From assembly GCA_964372855.1 (NCBI GenBank), contig CAYJRY010000002.1, positions 1-64,000 of the forward strand: a stretch of DNA of 64,000 nt, written 5' to 3'. Each line of letters begins with the position of its first letter. The first letter of the stretch is position 1. The notes beneath the pieces are model-generated. The model made no database searches, was not told the DNA's origin, and saw nothing but the letters and a program-made list of their open reading frames with translations. A program made the translations under genes and the position numbers. The stretch comes from JACOXT01 sp964372855 (lineage in GTDB: Bacteria; Patescibacteriota; Microgenomatia; Levybacterales; UBA12049). Shown here in pieces: positions 31,809-40,315 of the stretch.

Positions 31809-32235
31809 CGTTTAGTAAGTTAGCGTCTAGCGTCTAGTTTATGGCATATTTAAAATCCTATAAAGAACTTATTGTTTGGCAAAAAGCTATTAAATTGGTA
31901 AAAGAAATCTTTCTCTTAACTAACAATTTTCCAAAGTCAGAGCTATATGGTTTAACTTCACAAATGAGAAGATCTGCTGTGGCAATCCCATCTAATATAG
32001 CAGAGGGTTATGGTAGAAAATCATCAAAAGAATACATCCAATTTTATTCAATTAGCTACGGCTCTGCTCTAGAACTTGAAACTCAAGTAATTATTTCTAA
32101 AGAATTAGGATTATCTCGAATTGAGAATTTCAGCAAAGTTGACTTGTTATTAGAAGAAGTTTGTCGTATGCTTAATTCTATGATTTCAAAAATGAGGCAA
32201 CTGAACGCTAAACGCTAGTTGCTAGACGCTAATCT
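31806..32235. mobile_element. Heptad-armed element C between two pilin-like genes
   Basis: The left arm (31806-31840) repeats TAGCGTT, TAGCGTC, TAGCGTC at 7-8 nt spacing. The right arm (32199-32235) reads GAACGCT, AAACGCT, AGTTGCT, AGACGCT. The right arm's reverse complement aligns with the left arm over about 35 nt. The element starts at the stop codon of one gene and ends at the ATG of the next. Confidence 0.6.
31841..32218 (+). CDS. Four-helix-bundle protein (IVS/S23 family)
   Basis: The 125-residue protein starts MAYLKSYKELIVWQKAIKLV, the usual opening (F/Y-x-x-L-x-V/I-W-Q-K-A) of the family. It has MRRSAVAIPSNIAEGYGR with the SIPSNIAEG-type signature and then KEYIQFYSISYGSALELETQ. The last codons (QLNAKR and stop) are part of the right inverted arm. 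It is the best preserved of three family members between 28.5 and 32.3 kb. Function is unknown. Confidence 0.85.
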   Translation: MAYLKSYKELIVWQKAIKLVKEIFLLTNNFPKSELYGLTSQMRRSAVAIPSNIAEGYGRKSSKEYIQFYSISYGSALELETQVIISKELGLSRIENFSKVDLLLEEVCRMLNSMISKMRQLNAKR

Positions 32236-32565
32236 ATGAAGCTTACGCTTACAATTCCCGGTATCTCACCTATTGAGACTACTGATCTGCCAACCGGCGT
32301 GCCAACAGGCGGCACTGGAATGCTTAATAATATAATAGCTGTTGGAATTATTGTTTTAGTCATTATCGCGATTTTCTTCGCAGGATTCAACCTAATTCGT
32401 GGCGCGATAAATATCCTAACATCAGGAGGAGATAAGGAAAGATTTGCAAAAGGACGAGAAAGACTAAGGTACGCGATTGTCGGATTACTAATCATTTTCT
32501 TCTCAATTTTCATTATAAGTCTTTTTAGGATATTTCTTGGAGTCAATCTATTGGGATCTAGATAA
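32236..32565 (+). CDS. Small TrbC/VirB2-like pilin protein
   Basis: The 109-residue protein has a short polar N-terminus rich in T, P and G without a clear signal peptide, then two membrane helices (about 29-52 and 80-103). A positively charged loop, TSGGDKERFAKGRERLRYA, joins them. This is the hairpin layout of VirB2/TrbC-like pilins shared by its neighbours. The right arm of element C ends exactly at its ATG. It probably forms or extends the pilus or channel. Confidence 0.75.
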   Translation: MKLTLTIPGISPIETTDLPTGVPTGGTGMLNNIIAVGIIVLVIIAIFFAGFNLIRGAINILTSGGDKERFAKGRERLRYAIVGLLIIFFSIFIISLFRIFLGVNLLGSR

Positions 32566-32585
32566 AAATGAGGCTAAAATGACAC

Positions 32586-32614
32586 TTGACAAATAGGAAA
32601 ATACTTTCTACTAT
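32586..32614 (+). promoter_or_regulatory. Promoter TTGACA-17-TACTAT (leaderless) of a pilin-like gene
   Basis: TTGACA at 32586-32591 and TACTAT at 32609-32614 are spaced by 17 bp, and 7 nt later comes the ATG at 32622. The transcript should start at the start codon. Confidence 0.75.
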
Positions 32615-32621
32615 AAAATTG

Positions 32622-33059
32622 ATGAGGAAATTGTTTATTGGTATTCAAGCTTTTTTTGCTTATTTATTTGCAGCACTTCCTGCATTCGCACAAGCAGGTC
32701 CAGGATCTGTAATAGATCCATGTTCAGGAAATGTTAAAGGCGAAAATAATCCAATCGGTACGGTCTTGTGTAACCTTGGTTCAAATCCCGGTCAAACAAT
32801 TGGAAATATTATTGTTATTGTTATAATAATCTCTATTGTTATAGCACTTTTCTATCTTGTTTATGGCGCTGTGAGATGGATTACTTCTCGAGGTGAGAAA
32901 GAACAAATAGAAGGAGCAAGAAATCAGATAATAGCTGCTATAATAGGGCTGATTCTTATATTTTTAACAATATTTATAATGTCTTTTGTCCTTGGAGTCT
33001 TGGGAATCAGACTTATTGGCGAAGGCGCAAATGTTAAAATACCAAGTATTGGCGGTTAA
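32622..33059 (+). CDS. TrbC/VirB2-like pilin protein with signal peptide
   Basis: From the ATG at 32622 (MRKLFIGIQAFFAYLFAALPAF before AQAG) a signal peptide is cleaved near AFAQ. Two membrane helices follow around residues 60-82 and 100-124, joined by RWITSRGEKEQIEGARNQ, the charged loop seen in the other pilin-like genes. The start is set by the promoter 7 nt upstream; the frame is open to 32586 but that part overlaps the -35 box. It is likely a structural pilin or channel subunit. Confidence 0.8.
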   Translation: MRKLFIGIQAFFAYLFAALPAFAQAGPGSVIDPCSGNVKGENNPIGTVLCNLGSNPGQTIGNIIVIVIIISIVIALFYLVYGAVRWITSRGEKEQIEGARNQIIAAIIGLILIFLTIFIMSFVLGVLGIRLIGEGANVKIPSIGG

Positions 33060-33129
33060 CCCACTTTAATTTCAATCTTCTCAAGCGAATATTCTTGTAT
33101 TTTTATCTTAACTTTGCTAGTCTTAAATT

Positions 33130-33462
33130 ATGTTCCAATGGGATCAGATATTAATAGACTTTGGCGGCAAGGCTTGTTTGGATAATGGCGTTGCAACTCT
33201 CAATTGTATTCCTGCTGTTTTTTTAAATATCCTAAATGCACTGCTTATGTTTGCGGGATTAACAGCACTTGCTTTGATAATTTTTAGCGGTTATAAATAT
33301 ATTCATTCAGGTGGAGATCCAAAAAATCTTGAGTCAGCAAGAAATACTATTATATTTGCATTAGTTGGTCTTATTGTTGTTTTGTTTGCTTTTGCAATAA
33401 GAAGTATTATTTTTGGAGTCACGCAAGTTCCCTGTATTTTGACATTTGGATTCGGATGCTAA
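33130..33462 (+). CDS. Small TrbC/VirB2-like pilin protein
   Basis: The 110 residues have an amphipathic start (MFQWDQILIDFGGKACL), two membrane helices (about 32-54 and 72-94) and the loop YIHSGGDPKNLESARNT, closely matching SQGNPEALQEARGQ of the gene at 30903. A C-terminal pair of cysteines (CILTFGFGC) could form a disulfide. It is the fourth pilin-like gene of the run and is followed by an AT-rich palindrome. Confidence 0.78.
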   Translation: MFQWDQILIDFGGKACLDNGVATLNCIPAVFLNILNALLMFAGLTALALIIFSGYKYIHSGGDPKNLESARNTIIFALVGLIVVLFAFAIRSIIFGVTQVPCILTFGFGC

Positions 33463-33467
33463 AGCTA

Positions 33468-33560
33468 AATTAAAAATCAAAAATTAAATATCAAAAATAC
33501 ATATTAAATATAAAATATATTTGATTTTTGATATGTATATTTAATATTTACTATTAAATA
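33468..33560. repeat. Palindromic heptad element without an ORF
   Basis: Words AATTAAA, AATCAAA, AATTAAA, TATCAAA and, after the centre, ATATTTG, ATTTTTG, ATATGTA, TATTTAA follow with a 7-nt period. The two halves are imperfect reverse complements. The right half supplies the last codons (FNSKY and stop) of the convergent M50-like gene. Confidence 0.6.
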
Positions 33561-34212
33561 TCTTATATAGTTTTATTGCTCCCAATATAACTAAATCTAT
33601 TAAAATCGGTGCAAGTAATAAAAGGCTTGATTTTTGGACAAGTACAATAACTTCTGGTCTCAATAAGTTTTGCACAAAAGAATGTGGAATGCGAAAACCT
33701 AAGAAATAAAGAATTACAAAAATAATTGCTATGACTATAAGGAGCTCCACAGTTCCTTCCAAATCTTTCTTGCTTGAAAACATGGTATTTGCAATTACAA
33801 ATAATACATAAACAAAAAGCAAAACAATTAATACAAAAAAATAAATTTGAATATTTGCCAAAAAAGCAAAGTTTTCTGTAAATACATATACAATTCCAAG
33901 CACTAACATAATTCCTACCAAAACAGGCGCAAAGCCAATTATTGCTCGCCTTATAGGATCTGTTTTTTCAATAGCAACACTACCCAATTTTAGACTGTCT
34001 CCATGGGTCTTTGGAACAAATTCTATATCCCCAACCCTGACAAATAATATTGATGCAATTAACATGTGAGATAACTCATGAATTATAGTACCTGGCAAAA
34101 AAATAAAAGATATAACTTGAATTGACAAAAATCGAGAAAATGCTTTGCTAATACCTCTAGATAGAAAAAATAAAAAAATAATCTCTAGTATTAGAAACAA
34201 TAAATAAATCAT
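33541..34212 (-). CDS. M50-like membrane metalloprotease
   Basis: Helix 1 is followed by FLPGTIIHELSHMLIA, an HExxH zinc motif within a membrane segment, as in site-2-type (M50) proteases. There are further helices at about 87-107, 118-142, 158-176 and 190-212. A later canonical NPxxD-type motif is not obvious, so the second zinc ligand is uncertain. It is on the strand opposite to the pilin and PrgI genes. It could process membrane proteins of this cluster, which is inference from location only. Confidence 0.7.
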   Translation of the reverse strand: MIYLLFLILEIIFLFFLSRGISKAFSRFLSIQVISFIFLPGTIIHELSHMLIASILFVRVGDIEFVPKTHGDSLKLGSVAIEKTDPIRRAIIGFAPVLVGIMLVLGIVYVFTENFAFLANIQIYFFVLIVLLFVYVLFVIANTMFSSKKDLEGTVELLIVIAIIFVILYFLGFRIPHSFVQNLLRPEVIVLVQKSSLLLLAPILIDLVILGAIKLYKIFNSKY

Positions 34213-34304
34213 GACTTCTAGTCTATTCTATCAGAGTTTGATATCATTTGTTGCACTTGCAATGTAATTTTTCACGATGTAACATTTTTATAGATAAGTA
34301 AGTT

Positions 34305-35534
34305 ATGGAAAATCATCCTATTCCTCAAGACGTGACTGGCTTCCAATTCAAATTGATTGGAAACATGACTGTAAAGCAGTTCAGCTATCTCGCAACAGGA
34401 ATTGTACTTGCGTGGGTAATTTTACAACTACCAATTCCTTTTTTGATTAAATTTCCCATTTCCTCTGTCTTTGCTATTTTGGGAATAAGTCTTGCGTATT
34501 TGCCGATTGAAGGAAGACCTATGGATGCTATGATAGGACATTTTATAAAAGCCCTTATTAGCCCAACTCAATTCGTTTACCAAAAACAAGGCGGACATCT
34601 TTATTATCCCAATATCCATTTCATCCAATTACAAAATACAAAACAATCTATTAATCAAGAGTCTGGAAAAAGACTCAAGGCATATCTCTCCTCCCTACCA
34701 AAACATCCGCATAGCAAGCTTGATGAACAAGAAGCTAATTTCTTATCAAACCTTTTTAAGGCAGCATCAAAAAGCAGTAAGCCACAACCTCAACAAGGAA
34801 AAATAAATCAAACAATTGTGGCAAAATCTGGCCCAATACCAGCTCATCATGCTAATAACCAACAGCCTAATCCTCAAAAACAGATTCATCATGTTACCAC
34901 TCAGCCTCAAGTTTCACAAAAACCGCCTGAATCCCCTAAGCCGCATGAGCCTCCAAAAAAAGAGACTCCAAAACCTCAAGAAGCATCGCAAAAGCTACCC
35001 GAAGACTCATCTATACATAAAAAATTATCAGAGCTTGAGAGAATACTTCAGGAGGAAAGACTGCAAAAAGAAAAAATGGCTCAAGAAATATCAGATCTTA
35101 AGCAAAAATTGGAAGCTAAAAGTGTTTTTGAACCAGGAACAGCCTCATCAATTAAAGAAACAAAAAATGTACTAAAAATCCCGCAAGATATGAGCAAAAA
35201 TATCGGACTACCAAACATGCCAAATGTCCCAAATCTTATAACCGGGATTGTTAAGGATTCAAGAGGGAATCCCTTAAATAATATTTTAATTGAAGTTAAA
35301 GATACTCAAGGACACCCCGTCCGGGCATTTAAGACTAATCCCTTAGGAAGGTTTCTCGCGGCTACGCCATTGACAAATGGCGTGTATACTATTGAATTTG
35401 AAGACCCAAAAGGAGTTCATACATTTGACGCGATTGAAATTACCATAAAAGGAGAGGTGGTTGCACCTCTTGAGATAAAATCAATTGATGAAAGGGAGCT
35501 TTTGAGGAAATCACTTTTTGGAGATCGAAAGTGA
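34305..35534 (+). CDS. PrgI-family protein with charged stalk and carboxypeptidase-like beta domain
   Basis: The first 110 residues, MENHPIPQDVTGFQFKLIGNM with two membrane helices and YLPIEGRPMDAMI, are a PrgI domain. PrgI genes precede VirB4 genes in Gram-positive conjugation-like systems and Patescibacteria pilus loci. A proline/glutamine/lysine-rich stretch and a short coiled coil (about 235-275) follow. The C-terminal 90 residues (ITGIVKDSRGNPLNNILIEV...GRFLAATPLTNGVYTIEFE) form a carboxypeptidase-regulatory-like beta sandwich. TATAGA lies 6 nt before the ATG. Confidence 0.85.
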   Translation: MENHPIPQDVTGFQFKLIGNMTVKQFSYLATGIVLAWVILQLPIPFLIKFPISSVFAILGISLAYLPIEGRPMDAMIGHFIKALISPTQFVYQKQGGHLYYPNIHFIQLQNTKQSINQESGKRLKAYLSSLPKHPHSKLDEQEANFLSNLFKAASKSSKPQPQQGKINQTIVAKSGPIPAHHANNQQPNPQKQIHHVTTQPQVSQKPPESPKPHEPPKKETPKPQEASQKLPEDSSIHKKLSELERILQEERLQKEKMAQEISDLKQKLEAKSVFEPGTASSIKETKNVLKIPQDMSKNIGLPNMPNVPNLITGIVKDSRGNPLNNILIEVKDTQGHPVRAFKTNPLGRFLAATPLTNGVYTIEFEDPKGVHTFDAIEITIKGEVVAPLEIKSIDERELLRKSLFGDRK

Positions 35535-35547
35535 TATTTTTGAATTT

Positions 35548-36180
35548 ATGAAAAAAACTGCCCAAAAAATAAGAACCTCAACTCAAAAATTTATAGAAAT
35601 ACAAGACATTCTTGATAATGTAGTAGTACTCTCATCTGGAAACGCGTGTCTTATTATTGAAGTTGAGGCAACCAACTTCCCTTTGCTATCTAAAGAAGAG
35701 CAAGACGCTAAAATTCTATCCTACTCCTCACTTCTAAATTCATTGTCTTTTCCAATTCAAATAGTGGTACACAGCAAAAGAGTTGATGTGTCCTCATACC
35801 TTAAAATTCTGGAGAATGAAATAACGCAGTGTCAAAATCCGCTTTTAAAAAGCCATATAAAGGAATACCGAGATTTTATTCAGGAACTTGTTACAGTTAA
35901 TACTGTTCTTGACAAAAAATTTTATATTGTTGTTTCCCACTCCGCTTTAGAGGGAGGATTAGGACAAGGACTAGAGACTTTTACAAAGACAGCGACCGCT
36001 AAACTTTCTATCAAAGGAGAGGCAATACATACACAGCTTAAAAGAGTAGGTCTTAAAGCAAGAACACTTAATAAAGAAGAGTTGGTAAAGCTTTTTTATG
36101 AGATATATAACGGAGACTACGAAAGAATAAATAGCGTTTCGGAAAATGTGGAATTTCCAGTAGTGCAAACAAGGAGCTAA
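35548..36180 (+). CDS. TraC/VirB4 N-terminal-domain-like protein
   Basis: The 210-residue soluble protein (MKKTAQKIRTSTQKFIEIQD onward) resembles the N-terminal part of VirB4/TraC ATPases: FIEIQDILDNVVVLSSGNACLIIEVEATNF and FPIQIVVHSKRVDV. The P-loop half is missing and is carried by the next gene, so the ATPase seems split or duplicated at its N-domain. A TTG upstream at 35518 would extend it into the PrgI gene, but ATG at 35548 is more likely. It ends 2 nt before the VirB4 gene. Confidence 0.72.
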   Translation: MKKTAQKIRTSTQKFIEIQDILDNVVVLSSGNACLIIEVEATNFPLLSKEEQDAKILSYSSLLNSLSFPIQIVVHSKRVDVSSYLKILENEITQCQNPLLKSHIKEYRDFIQELVTVNTVLDKKFYIVVSHSALEGGLGQGLETFTKTATAKLSIKGEAIHTQLKRVGLKARTLNKEELVKLFYEIYNGDYERINSVSENVEFPVVQTRS

Positions 36181-36182
36181 AT

Positions 36183-38255
36183 ATGTTTGGGAATAAAAAC
36201 AACAAGATAGGTCAAAATCAAAAACCCAACTCTCCAATTGTGTATCTTGAAAAAGGAATGGTTTCAATAGTAGATGTTATTGCCCCATCCTCTGTTGAAG
36301 TTGATTTCAATTTTATAAGGATCGGGCAGAATTTCTACAAAACTTTTTTTATTGTAGGATACCCACGATATGTTTCTCCCAACTGGTTATCTCCTCTGAT
36401 TGATTTTAATCATTCTTTAAATATTTCAATGTTTGTATACCCAACATCTTCCTCAGATGTCTTGGCAGATATTAGGCGAAAAACTGCTGAAATGGAAGCA
36501 ACTATTGCATCCCAAATTGATCAAGGCCTTGTGCCTGATGCAAAAGTTCAGGCCGCGTTAGACGATGCATTAAATCTTGCGGAGGAATTAGCAAAGGGAG
36601 TTGAGAGATTTTTTCAGATGAGTTTGTATGTAAGTTTGTATGGAGAAAATCTTCCAGAGGTTGAAAAGGCGTGCAAAAAACTTGAGTCAGTTCTATCATC
36701 TCTTTTAATAGTTCCAAAAACCGCAACGCTTCAAATGGAGGATGGCTTTAAATCAACCATACCATTGGGTGTTGATAATCTTTTTATTACTCGTAATATG
36801 GATACATCTTCTTTATCCTCAACTTTTCCTTTTACCTCAGCAACACTTTCTCAAGACAAAGGCATACTGTATGGTCTTAACCAGCAAAACGGATCACTTG
36901 TGATTTTTGATAGATTTACTCTTGAAAATGCTAATGAGGTTGTATTTGGAAAGTCAGGCTCTGGAAAGTCATTCTTAATAAAACTTGAAGCAATGAGGCA
37001 ATTTATGTTTGGAACAGAAGTCATAATAATTGATCCTGAAGGAGAATATGAGGCAATTACAAAAACCTTAGGTGGTGAATACGTTGTTTTTTCGCCAAAC
37101 TCCTCTATCAAGATAAATCCATTTGATCTATCAGGTCTTTATAAAGAAGAAGAAAATGAACTAGGGCTAAAAATTCTCTCTCTTCATGGGCTCTTAAAAA
37201 TTGTTATGGGCACACTTGATCCCGCCAACGATGCTATTTTGGATAGGGCTTTAGTTGAAACATATAGACAAAAAGGGATAAATACAGATCCATCAACCCA
37301 AAAAAAAACTCCCCCTCTTCTTGAGGATCTTTATAAGGTTTTGCTAGGGATGGAAGAACCTCGAGCATCGGAATTAGCTCTAAGGCTAGAAAAATTCATT
37401 AAAGGAAGCTTGAGTGGCATATTCAATCAACAGTCAAATTTTGATATCACTAGTCCCTTTACTGTATTCTCAACCAAAGGACTTGAAGAAGACTTAAGAG
37501 GAATTGCAATGCATATAATTTTGGATTTTGTTTGGACAAGAGTCAGAAGAAATCTTAAGAAACGACTTCTTATTCTTGATGAGGCATGGCATTTAATGAA
37601 ATATGATGACTCTGCCTCCTTTGTATATGGTGTTGCCAAAAGAGCCAGAAAATATTATCTTGCCTTAACAACTGCCACACAAGATGTTCAAGATTTTCTC
37701 TCAACAGATTATGGCAAAGCAGTTTTGTCCAACTCATCAATTCAAGTTCTTCTTAAACAAAGCCCCACAGAAATAGATACTGTCTCACAAATTTTCTACC
37801 TTTCAAAAGGCGAAAAAGATTTACTATTATCAGTTGATGTTGGCGAGGGGTTATTTTTCGCAGGACAGAGTCATGTGGTAATAAAGATTGTTCCCGCTCC
37901 ATTTGAGAAAATTCTTGCAACAACCAATCCGCAGGAATTAAAAGAAAGACAGGAGACTTTGTCTCAAAATCCCCAACCCCAAAATACTCCACAAGAACCC
38001 CCTCAAGAAATTCTTATTCGAAATGAACCACCCCCTATTCCCGCAAAAATAGAAGCTGAAAAACCTCAGCCTGCTGAAACCCCACCCCCAACGCCACTTC
38101 CCCAACAACCCCCCAACTATCCTCCTATAAATATTACATCGCGCCAGAGCGTTGAGGAGCTAAGAGAAAAACTTTTCCCATCATCAACCCCCCAACCAGA
38201 ACCAACCATAATTACAGATGCTTCACAATTTAGCCAAGAAGAACCTAAGACTTAA
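36183..38255 (+). CDS. virB4: VirB4-family secretion ATPase
   Basis: It powers pilus assembly and substrate transfer at the inner membrane. The Walker A loop GKSGSGKS lies at about residue 256, Walker B LLILDEAWHLM at about 460, and the following ALTTATQDVQDFL is the sensor region of VirB4/TraC. The N-terminal 200 residues form the VirB4 N-domain. The last 90 residues are proline/glutamine-rich and likely disordered, an extension beyond the usual end. The operon order PrgI, N-domain, VirB4 is typical. No VirD4 coupling protein or relaxase is seen in the window. Confidence 0.93.
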   Translation: MFGNKNNKIGQNQKPNSPIVYLEKGMVSIVDVIAPSSVEVDFNFIRIGQNFYKTFFIVGYPRYVSPNWLSPLIDFNHSLNISMFVYPTSSSDVLADIRRKTAEMEATIASQIDQGLVPDAKVQAALDDALNLAEELAKGVERFFQMSLYVSLYGENLPEVEKACKKLESVLSSLLIVPKTATLQMEDGFKSTIPLGVDNLFITRNMDTSSLSSTFPFTSATLSQDKGILYGLNQQNGSLVIFDRFTLENANEVVFGKSGSGKSFLIKLEAMRQFMFGTEVIIIDPEGEYEAITKTLGGEYVVFSPNSSIKINPFDLSGLYKEEENELGLKILSLHGLLKIVMGTLDPANDAILDRALVETYRQKGINTDPSTQKKTPPLLEDLYKVLLGMEEPRASELALRLEKFIKGSLSGIFNQQSNFDITSPFTVFSTKGLEEDLRGIAMHIILDFVWTRVRRNLKKRLLILDEAWHLMKYDDSASFVYGVAKRARKYYLALTTATQDVQDFLSTDYGKAVLSNSSIQVLLKQSPTEIDTVSQIFYLSKGEKDLLLSVDVGEGLFFAGQSHVVIKIVPAPFEKILATTNPQELKERQETLSQNPQPQNTPQEPPQEILIRNEPPPIPAKIEAEKPQPAETPPPTPLPQQPPNYPPINITSRQSVEELREKLFPSSTPQPEPTIITDASQFSQEEPKT

Positions 38256-38263
38256 TAAACCTT

Positions 38264-39061
38264 ATGGAGCCGCAAGACAAAAACGATACTGAAAAACCCC
38301 AAGGTCAAAACGCTTCTATCAATACCGAATCTGAGAAGCAGGAGGAAAAAGAGAAAAAAAAGAGTGAGGATTATAGAGGTCAAGCGTTAAGTCGAGTTTT
38401 AAGACAGATTCAAAAAGAAGAAGGTCCAAGTGTTTTTAGACAATTTCCGCGGCCAACAAGAATAGCAGGCAGATTTTTTGGGAAAGGACTTGGACAGGGC
38501 GGCACTAGAATTGGTATTCAGGGCGGAAGATTGGCTATTCAAGGAACTCTAGCTGCTGGAAGATTGGCGATCTCGGGTGGCGCGGCATTATTGTCAAATC
38601 CTGTTGGTTGGATTGTTATTGGAGTCATAATAATAATTGTAATTATAGTTTTAATAATAGTTTTGTTTTCTGGACAAGGTGGTCCTGGCGGACGCCAACT
38701 GTGGACAGTTTATTGTCACGATGCAAACGGCAATTCCATTATGGTAGAGAATGGTAATGCATGCGCGAAAAGCCTTGCTGAATTCTATACCAACGAGGAA
38801 AGCGTTTCTGTTACTGCAGTGTGTGTTGATAAATGTAGGTATGGTGCAAGGGTTTACGATAAAGATCCAACATTCAGACGATGTTCAGATGACCCTAGTG
38901 CAAATACTTCTCAAGATGGTTTTTGCATTAATTACTCACCAGAAGATACAACAAAAAGAAGAGAGTATGATTGCGCAATACCAGAATACTATTTCAAGTC
39001 AGGTCTATATATTAGTAGTTGTACAAACGTGACAATCCCAACTGCCACCCCGACGCCATAA
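38264..39061 (+). CDS. Hypothetical single-pass membrane protein at the end of the virB4 operon
   Basis: A charged cytoplasmic head of about 80 residues precedes a glycine/arginine-rich segment with repeated GGRLAIQG and AGRLAISGG units. One strong membrane helix (VGWIVIGVIIIIVIIVLIIV, about 117-141) follows, and then a cysteine-containing outer domain with at least seven cysteines. The TPTP end is like that of the other exported proteins here. It starts 8 bp after virB4. It could be the VirB8/VirB10-like bridge of this reduced system, but no sequence match supports that. Confidence 0.65.
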   Translation: MEPQDKNDTEKPQGQNASINTESEKQEEKEKKKSEDYRGQALSRVLRQIQKEEGPSVFRQFPRPTRIAGRFFGKGLGQGGTRIGIQGGRLAIQGTLAAGRLAISGGAALLSNPVGWIVIGVIIIIVIIVLIIVLFSGQGGPGGRQLWTVYCHDANGNSIMVENGNACAKSLAEFYTNEESVSVTAVCVDKCRYGARVYDKDPTFRRCSDDPSANTSQDGFCINYSPEDTTKRREYDCAIPEYYFKSGLYISSCTNVTIPTATPTP

Positions 39062-39071
39062 AAATTATATC

Positions 39072-40211
39072 TTAACCCTCCTGCTGTATCCGAATTGGCA
39101 TTATAAGGTGTAGATATGATTCATCTCTTTCAATTTTAAAAACCCCGGGATTTAAAGGCCCAGTCATTTCAAAAGAAATATTATCACTTTCAATATTCGC
39201 GCAAAAATCCAAAAGATAACGAGCATTAAACGCTATCTCATTCTCCTCACCAGTAGTTTGTGCCTCTATCTCAACCACACTACTTCCCAAAGATGGTGCA
39301 CTTGATGATATGACTATTTTTTCTTTTCTTAAGGATAGCTTGACAATATTTGCGGATTGTCTTGCGAAAACAAAACATGTTTTAATTGCTTTTTGAAATT
39401 CTGTTTTATCAAAAACAGACTTTAGAGAAAAATCACTGGGTATTATTTTCTCATAATTTGGAAACTCCGCCTCGATCAGTCTTCCAATAAGCTTTGTATT
39501 GTTCAAAGAAAATACCACCTGATTATTTCCTTGAGGAATAAAAACATCCACGCCTTCTCCTTCTTCCTCTTTACACATCAACTGAAGTTCTCTAATAACT
39601 CTTGATGGCACTATAACAGATAAGGATTCCTTTTTTTCTAATATCGCGTCGCTTAATGCTTTTTTTTGAAGAGATAATCTATAACCATCAGTTGCCACAA
39701 GAAAGAATCCTTTTTCACCAATACTTGCACCATCTTTAATTAACACGCCTGAAAGTGCGGGCCTTTCAGAATCCAAACTAGCCGCAAAAACAACCCTTGA
39801 AAACTCTTTGTCAATAGATTTTTTTGCTATGGTCAAAATTTTCTCTCCCAAATTACCATAAAGTTTGGGAAACTCTTTGGGTGGGGTGGTTTGGAAAACT
39901 GTTTTTATTTTTTCTCCAATCAAAACTAAACCCTCAGGTGTTGCTTCTAGTAATACTTTCTCCGATAAAGATATAGACACAAGCTCCATCAGACTTTTAG
40001 CTGGTATACATACTTCTCCTTCTTTTTCTATTTTTGCGGGAATTTCTGTTTCTAGTCCAATTTCCAAATCTGTTGAAGAAATACGAAATTTTCCATCGCG
40101 AGCTATAAATAAGAAATTAAGTAGAATTGGAAGTTGGCTTCTTGAAGAAATAGCATGATTTGCAAATACTAATTTTTTAGAAAACTTATCAAAAACAAAA
40201 GAAGCTTTCAT
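39072..40211 (-). CDS. dnaN: DNA polymerase III beta subunit (sliding clamp)
   Basis: Three repeated clamp domains are visible in 379 residues. The first starts at MKASFVFDKFSKKLVFANHA, the second has ATDGYRLSLQKKA, and the C-terminus YLHLIMPIRIQ is the classic clamp end (MPxR). It encircles DNA and tethers polymerase. It lies downstream of dnaA with a 104-bp spacer holding a DnaA box, the usual dnaA-dnaN order at bacterial origins. It is convergent with the secretion cluster. Confidence 0.95.
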   Translation of the reverse strand: MKASFVFDKFSKKLVFANHAISSRSQLPILLNFLFIARDGKFRISSTDLEIGLETEIPAKIEKEGEVCIPAKSLMELVSISLSEKVLLEATPEGLVLIGEKIKTVFQTTPPKEFPKLYGNLGEKILTIAKKSIDKEFSRVVFAASLDSERPALSGVLIKDGASIGEKGFFLVATDGYRLSLQKKALSDAILEKKESLSVIVPSRVIRELQLMCKEEEGEGVDVFIPQGNNQVVFSLNNTKLIGRLIEAEFPNYEKIIPSDFSLKSVFDKTEFQKAIKTCFVFARQSANIVKLSLRKEKIVISSSAPSLGSSVVEIEAQTTGEENEIAFNARYLLDFCANIESDNISFEMTGPLNPGVFKIERDESYLHLIMPIRIQQEG

Positions 40212-40315
40212 TAAATATATAAATTTGTAGTTGTAGTAGTGTATAGGGAAAAGTGGAAAAAAGCAAGAGGATGTGCTTAGTAAAATGTGAATAAGTGGTG
40301 GAATACCGATGGGGA
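40212..40315. promoter_or_regulatory. dnaA-dnaN intergenic region with DnaA box
   Basis: TGTGAATAA at 40286-40294 is the reverse complement of TTATTCACA, a good DnaA box. The rest is A/G-rich on the plus strand. The region may be part of the origin or only regulate dnaN. Confidence 0.55.

Noticed and set aside
23514..39061. Integrative conjugative element
   Set aside because: No relaxase, VirD4, integrase or attachment-site repeats are visible, and housekeeping genes nadD and nadE lie inside the stretch.
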